Positions 62,699 to 64,000 of a stretch of 64,000 bases of DNA are shown here, piece by piece. A program made the position numbers and the translations under genes. The DNA comes from Pseudomonas sp. PB120. GTDB lineage: Bacteria; Pseudomonadota; Gammaproteobacteria; Pseudomonadales; Pseudomonadaceae. The DNA is taken from the NCBI RefSeq assembly GCF_009761815.1, contig NZ_RWIN01000122.1:1-64000 (forward strand), read 5' to 3'. Under the pieces are notes generated by a model, which worked only from the letters and a program-made list of their open reading frames with translations, did no database searches and was not told the DNA's origin. Within the stretch, counting starts at the first letter, position 1. Each line of letters opens with the position of its first letter.

Positions 62699-63544
62699 TT
62701 ACATTACCTGTTGTCGAATGTTTTTTTGGGTTTTCATTGCTTTTTCATGCAGATTGAAACGTCTTTCCAACTCTGCAAGTGAGGAAAAACCTGCGCTGTC
62801 GACAATATGAGGGATGTCGTACGGATTGTTTATACCTATAGTTTTTAGTTGATTTGGTGTCGTGCCGGGGAATTCACCTGTTGCGATATCCCATGCTTGC
62901 TGAATAGAGTTTTTATTTTGCGCTAGTGTTTTCGGTTTCAATAATCGTGAGACCGAAATTTTTGCTTCATTTACGAATTTGAACATTTTTGATGAGGTTG
63001 CACTCAGGGCGGAGATGTCTTTCCCTTTAAGATTCCCGATAATCGAGCCCATGACATCAGGCATGTTTTCAAATGGTTGGAAATCTCCCATGGGATTTTC
63101 AAGGCGAGGCATTCTTTTGTTGGCGGCTGCTACTGCTTTGGGGAAATGTTTCTGCATCAGACTTGGCCAGTTTACGTGCCCGGTCGGATCCAGCCGATTC
63201 ACTGGGTCTCCCACGCAATACGCATAGGCATTCAAACCGCCCTCCCCAAACGGGCTCCAACTGTCCGGACTGTTAAACCGCATCAACACCGGATTAAGCG
63301 CCCGATAACCATTGCCCAACAAATAATGACCGGTGACGGGATCCGGTTGTTCGCCGTTGAAACCGAGCCGACCGGGCAACCCCCACTGCGCAATACGATG
63401 TCCGTAAGGAGTGTAGGAGAGTGCACGAGGGCCGGTTGCGTTGAGAACGCTCAATACCGTGCGTTGTTGATCAGTAGCGAGCAGGGTCGTTGCACGCCGA
63501 TCATGAGGGTCAATAAAGTGCAGCTTTTCGTGATTGGACTGCAT
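62699..63544 (-). CDS. Orphan Rhs tip protein with F-box-like segment
   Basis: A 281-residue protein. Residues ~25-120 are the Rhs repeat-associated core (ALSYTPYGHR, GFNGEQPDPVTGHYLLGNGY, RFNSPDSWSPFGEGGLNAYA and the DPxGxxxP-like NRLDPTGHVNW). The remainder is a variable tip. Residues ~160-200 (MPDVMGSIIGNLKGKDISAL, then SATSSKMFKFV) follow the F-box pattern. No toxin active site or immunity gene is evident, and the 5' part of a full Rhs protein is absent. The tip region is AT-rich relative to the core. It may be a small secreted or displaced Rhs effector. Function unknown. Confidence 0.78.
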   Translation of the reverse strand: MQSNHEKLHFIDPHDRRATTLLATDQQRTVLSVLNATGPRALSYTPYGHRIAQWGLPGRLGFNGEQPDPVTGHYLLGNGYRALNPVLMRFNSPDSWSPFGEGGLNAYAYCVGDPVNRLDPTGHVNWPSLMQKHFPKAVAAANKRMPRLENPMGDFQPFENMPDVMGSIIGNLKGKDISALSATSSKMFKFVNEAKISVSRLLKPKTLAQNKNSIQQAWDIATGEFPGTTPNQLKTIGINNPYDIPHIVDSAGFSSLAELERRFNLHEKAMKTQKNIRQQVM

Positions 63545-63660
63545 GAGCCGGCCCCCCCCAATAAGTCTTAAATTTCAGGATTTCACTATGGGGGAGTCGG
63601 GCAAGGCTGGCTACTATCAGAACTGATAGTGTCTCTGGAAGATCGCGGTATCGCGTCTTT

Positions 63661-64000
63661 TCAAAGCGCGGCCAACGCACCTTGATACAGCACCGGCCCC
63701 GTTGGCTGCCCGGTCGGTGAGCCGCCTTTCGGTTCAAGGCTGACCGCCAGCGCGACAGGCTTGCCGATCAGCACTTTCTGCGCGTCGCTCAGTTCAATCC
63801 TGCCGCTGCCATCCGCCGGAATAAAACCGAGGGAAATCGGTTTGCCGTCCGCTGGAATCGCCCACAATTCCAGGCTGCGTCCCGGCTCGACGGCCGCGAG
63901 GGTCAGCGGTTCGACTTTCAGATAATCCTTGTGCGCTTCGACCTTCAGCGCAGGCTGAGCATTGGCGGTCAGCAACGTCGCGCTGTACCGCGCACTGTCG
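63661..64000 (-). CDS. Anti-sigma factor-like C-terminus (RskA family), partial
   Basis: An open frame runs off the right end, so the gene start is missing. The visible ~113 residues include LELWAIPADGKPISLGFIPA and EPKGGSPTGQPTGPVLYQGA, which are the C-terminal extracytoplasmic pattern of RskA-type anti-sigma-K factors. An N-terminal zinc-finger region, membrane helix and the partner ECF sigma factor would be expected upstream. The stop codon lies at 63661. I see no terminator in the short gap to the Rhs gene. Confidence 0.75.
   Translation of the reverse strand, partial: DSARYSATLLTANAQPALKVEAHKDYLKVEPLTLAAVEPGRSLELWAIPADGKPISLGFIPADGSGRIELSDAQKVLIGKPVALAVSLEPKGGSPTGQPTGPVLYQGALAAL

Noticed and set aside
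62699..63544. Rhs gene as a full toxin-immunity locus
   Set aside because: Only the last core repeats and tip are present, no VgrG or immunity gene is adjacent, and no nuclease or other toxin motif is visible.

Overview
This window is a chromosomal segment of a Pseudomonas of the P. fluorescens group. Coding is dense and GC-rich, the intergenic spaces carry many Pseudomonas-type REP/BIME palindromes, and gene order from betA to fdhA parallels the choline, carnitine and glycine-betaine region of P. aeruginosa. There are no rRNA or tRNA genes, no CRISPR array and no recognisable insertion sequence.

Layout. 1-11.5 kb is ordinary chromosome: an ElaA-type acetyltransferase, a solute-binding protein, a YccS/FusC-type membrane protein, an HI0933-type flavoprotein, the RNA helicase DbpA, a DHA2 drug exporter and a TldE/TldD-like pair. 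11.5-24.5 kb handles choline entry and conversion to glycine betaine (betA, betB, betI, divergent betT, cbcXWV), followed by serine dehydratase sdaB and the betaine-responsive activator gbdR. 24.6-31.2 kb holds a small conserved gene, a candidate sRNA with a strong terminator, and a carnitine cluster: gamma-butyrobetaine dioxygenase, thioesterase, carnitine dehydrogenase, a BKACE-type 3-dehydrocarnitine cleavage enzyme, caiX and cdhR. 31.3-33 kb holds a DUF3010 gene, a RelE-type toxin with an HTH antitoxin, and an LprI-like lipocalin-sized secreted protein. 33.2-41.1 kb is the dimethylglycine operon (dipeptidase-like gene, DUF5943 gene, dgcA, dgcB, etfA, etfB). 41.2-47.3 kb is a variable segment: an acetyltransferase, a protein with two aspartyl-protease-like DTG motifs, and an AT-rich two-gene module (flavin oxidase plus asparagine synthetase) bracketed by copies of a ~183-bp repeat containing paired DnaA-box-like sequences. 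47.4-62.6 kb completes the pathway: divergent gbcA/gbcB, an SDR gene, ltaA, a TraX-family gene, glyA, soxBDAG, purU and fdhA. The right end has an orphan Rhs tip with an F-box-like segment and a truncated anti-sigma-factor-like gene.

How it works together. Carnitine and gamma-butyrobetaine are degraded to glycine betaine. Choline is imported by BetT and CbcXWV and oxidised by BetA and BetB to the same compound. GbcAB removes one methyl group to give dimethylglycine, DgcAB with a dedicated ETF gives sarcosine, and SoxBDAG gives glycine. GlyA makes serine and SdaB makes pyruvate. The methyl groups appear as formaldehyde or methylene-tetrahydrofolate and are handled by FdhA and PurU. GbdR, BetI and CdhR are the local regulators.

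The points most worth a second look are the DnaA-box repeat array around the oxidase/asparagine-synthetase module, the F-box-like Rhs tip, the candidate sRNA at about 25.03-25.15 kb, and the dipeptidase homologue lacking its first metal-binding motif.
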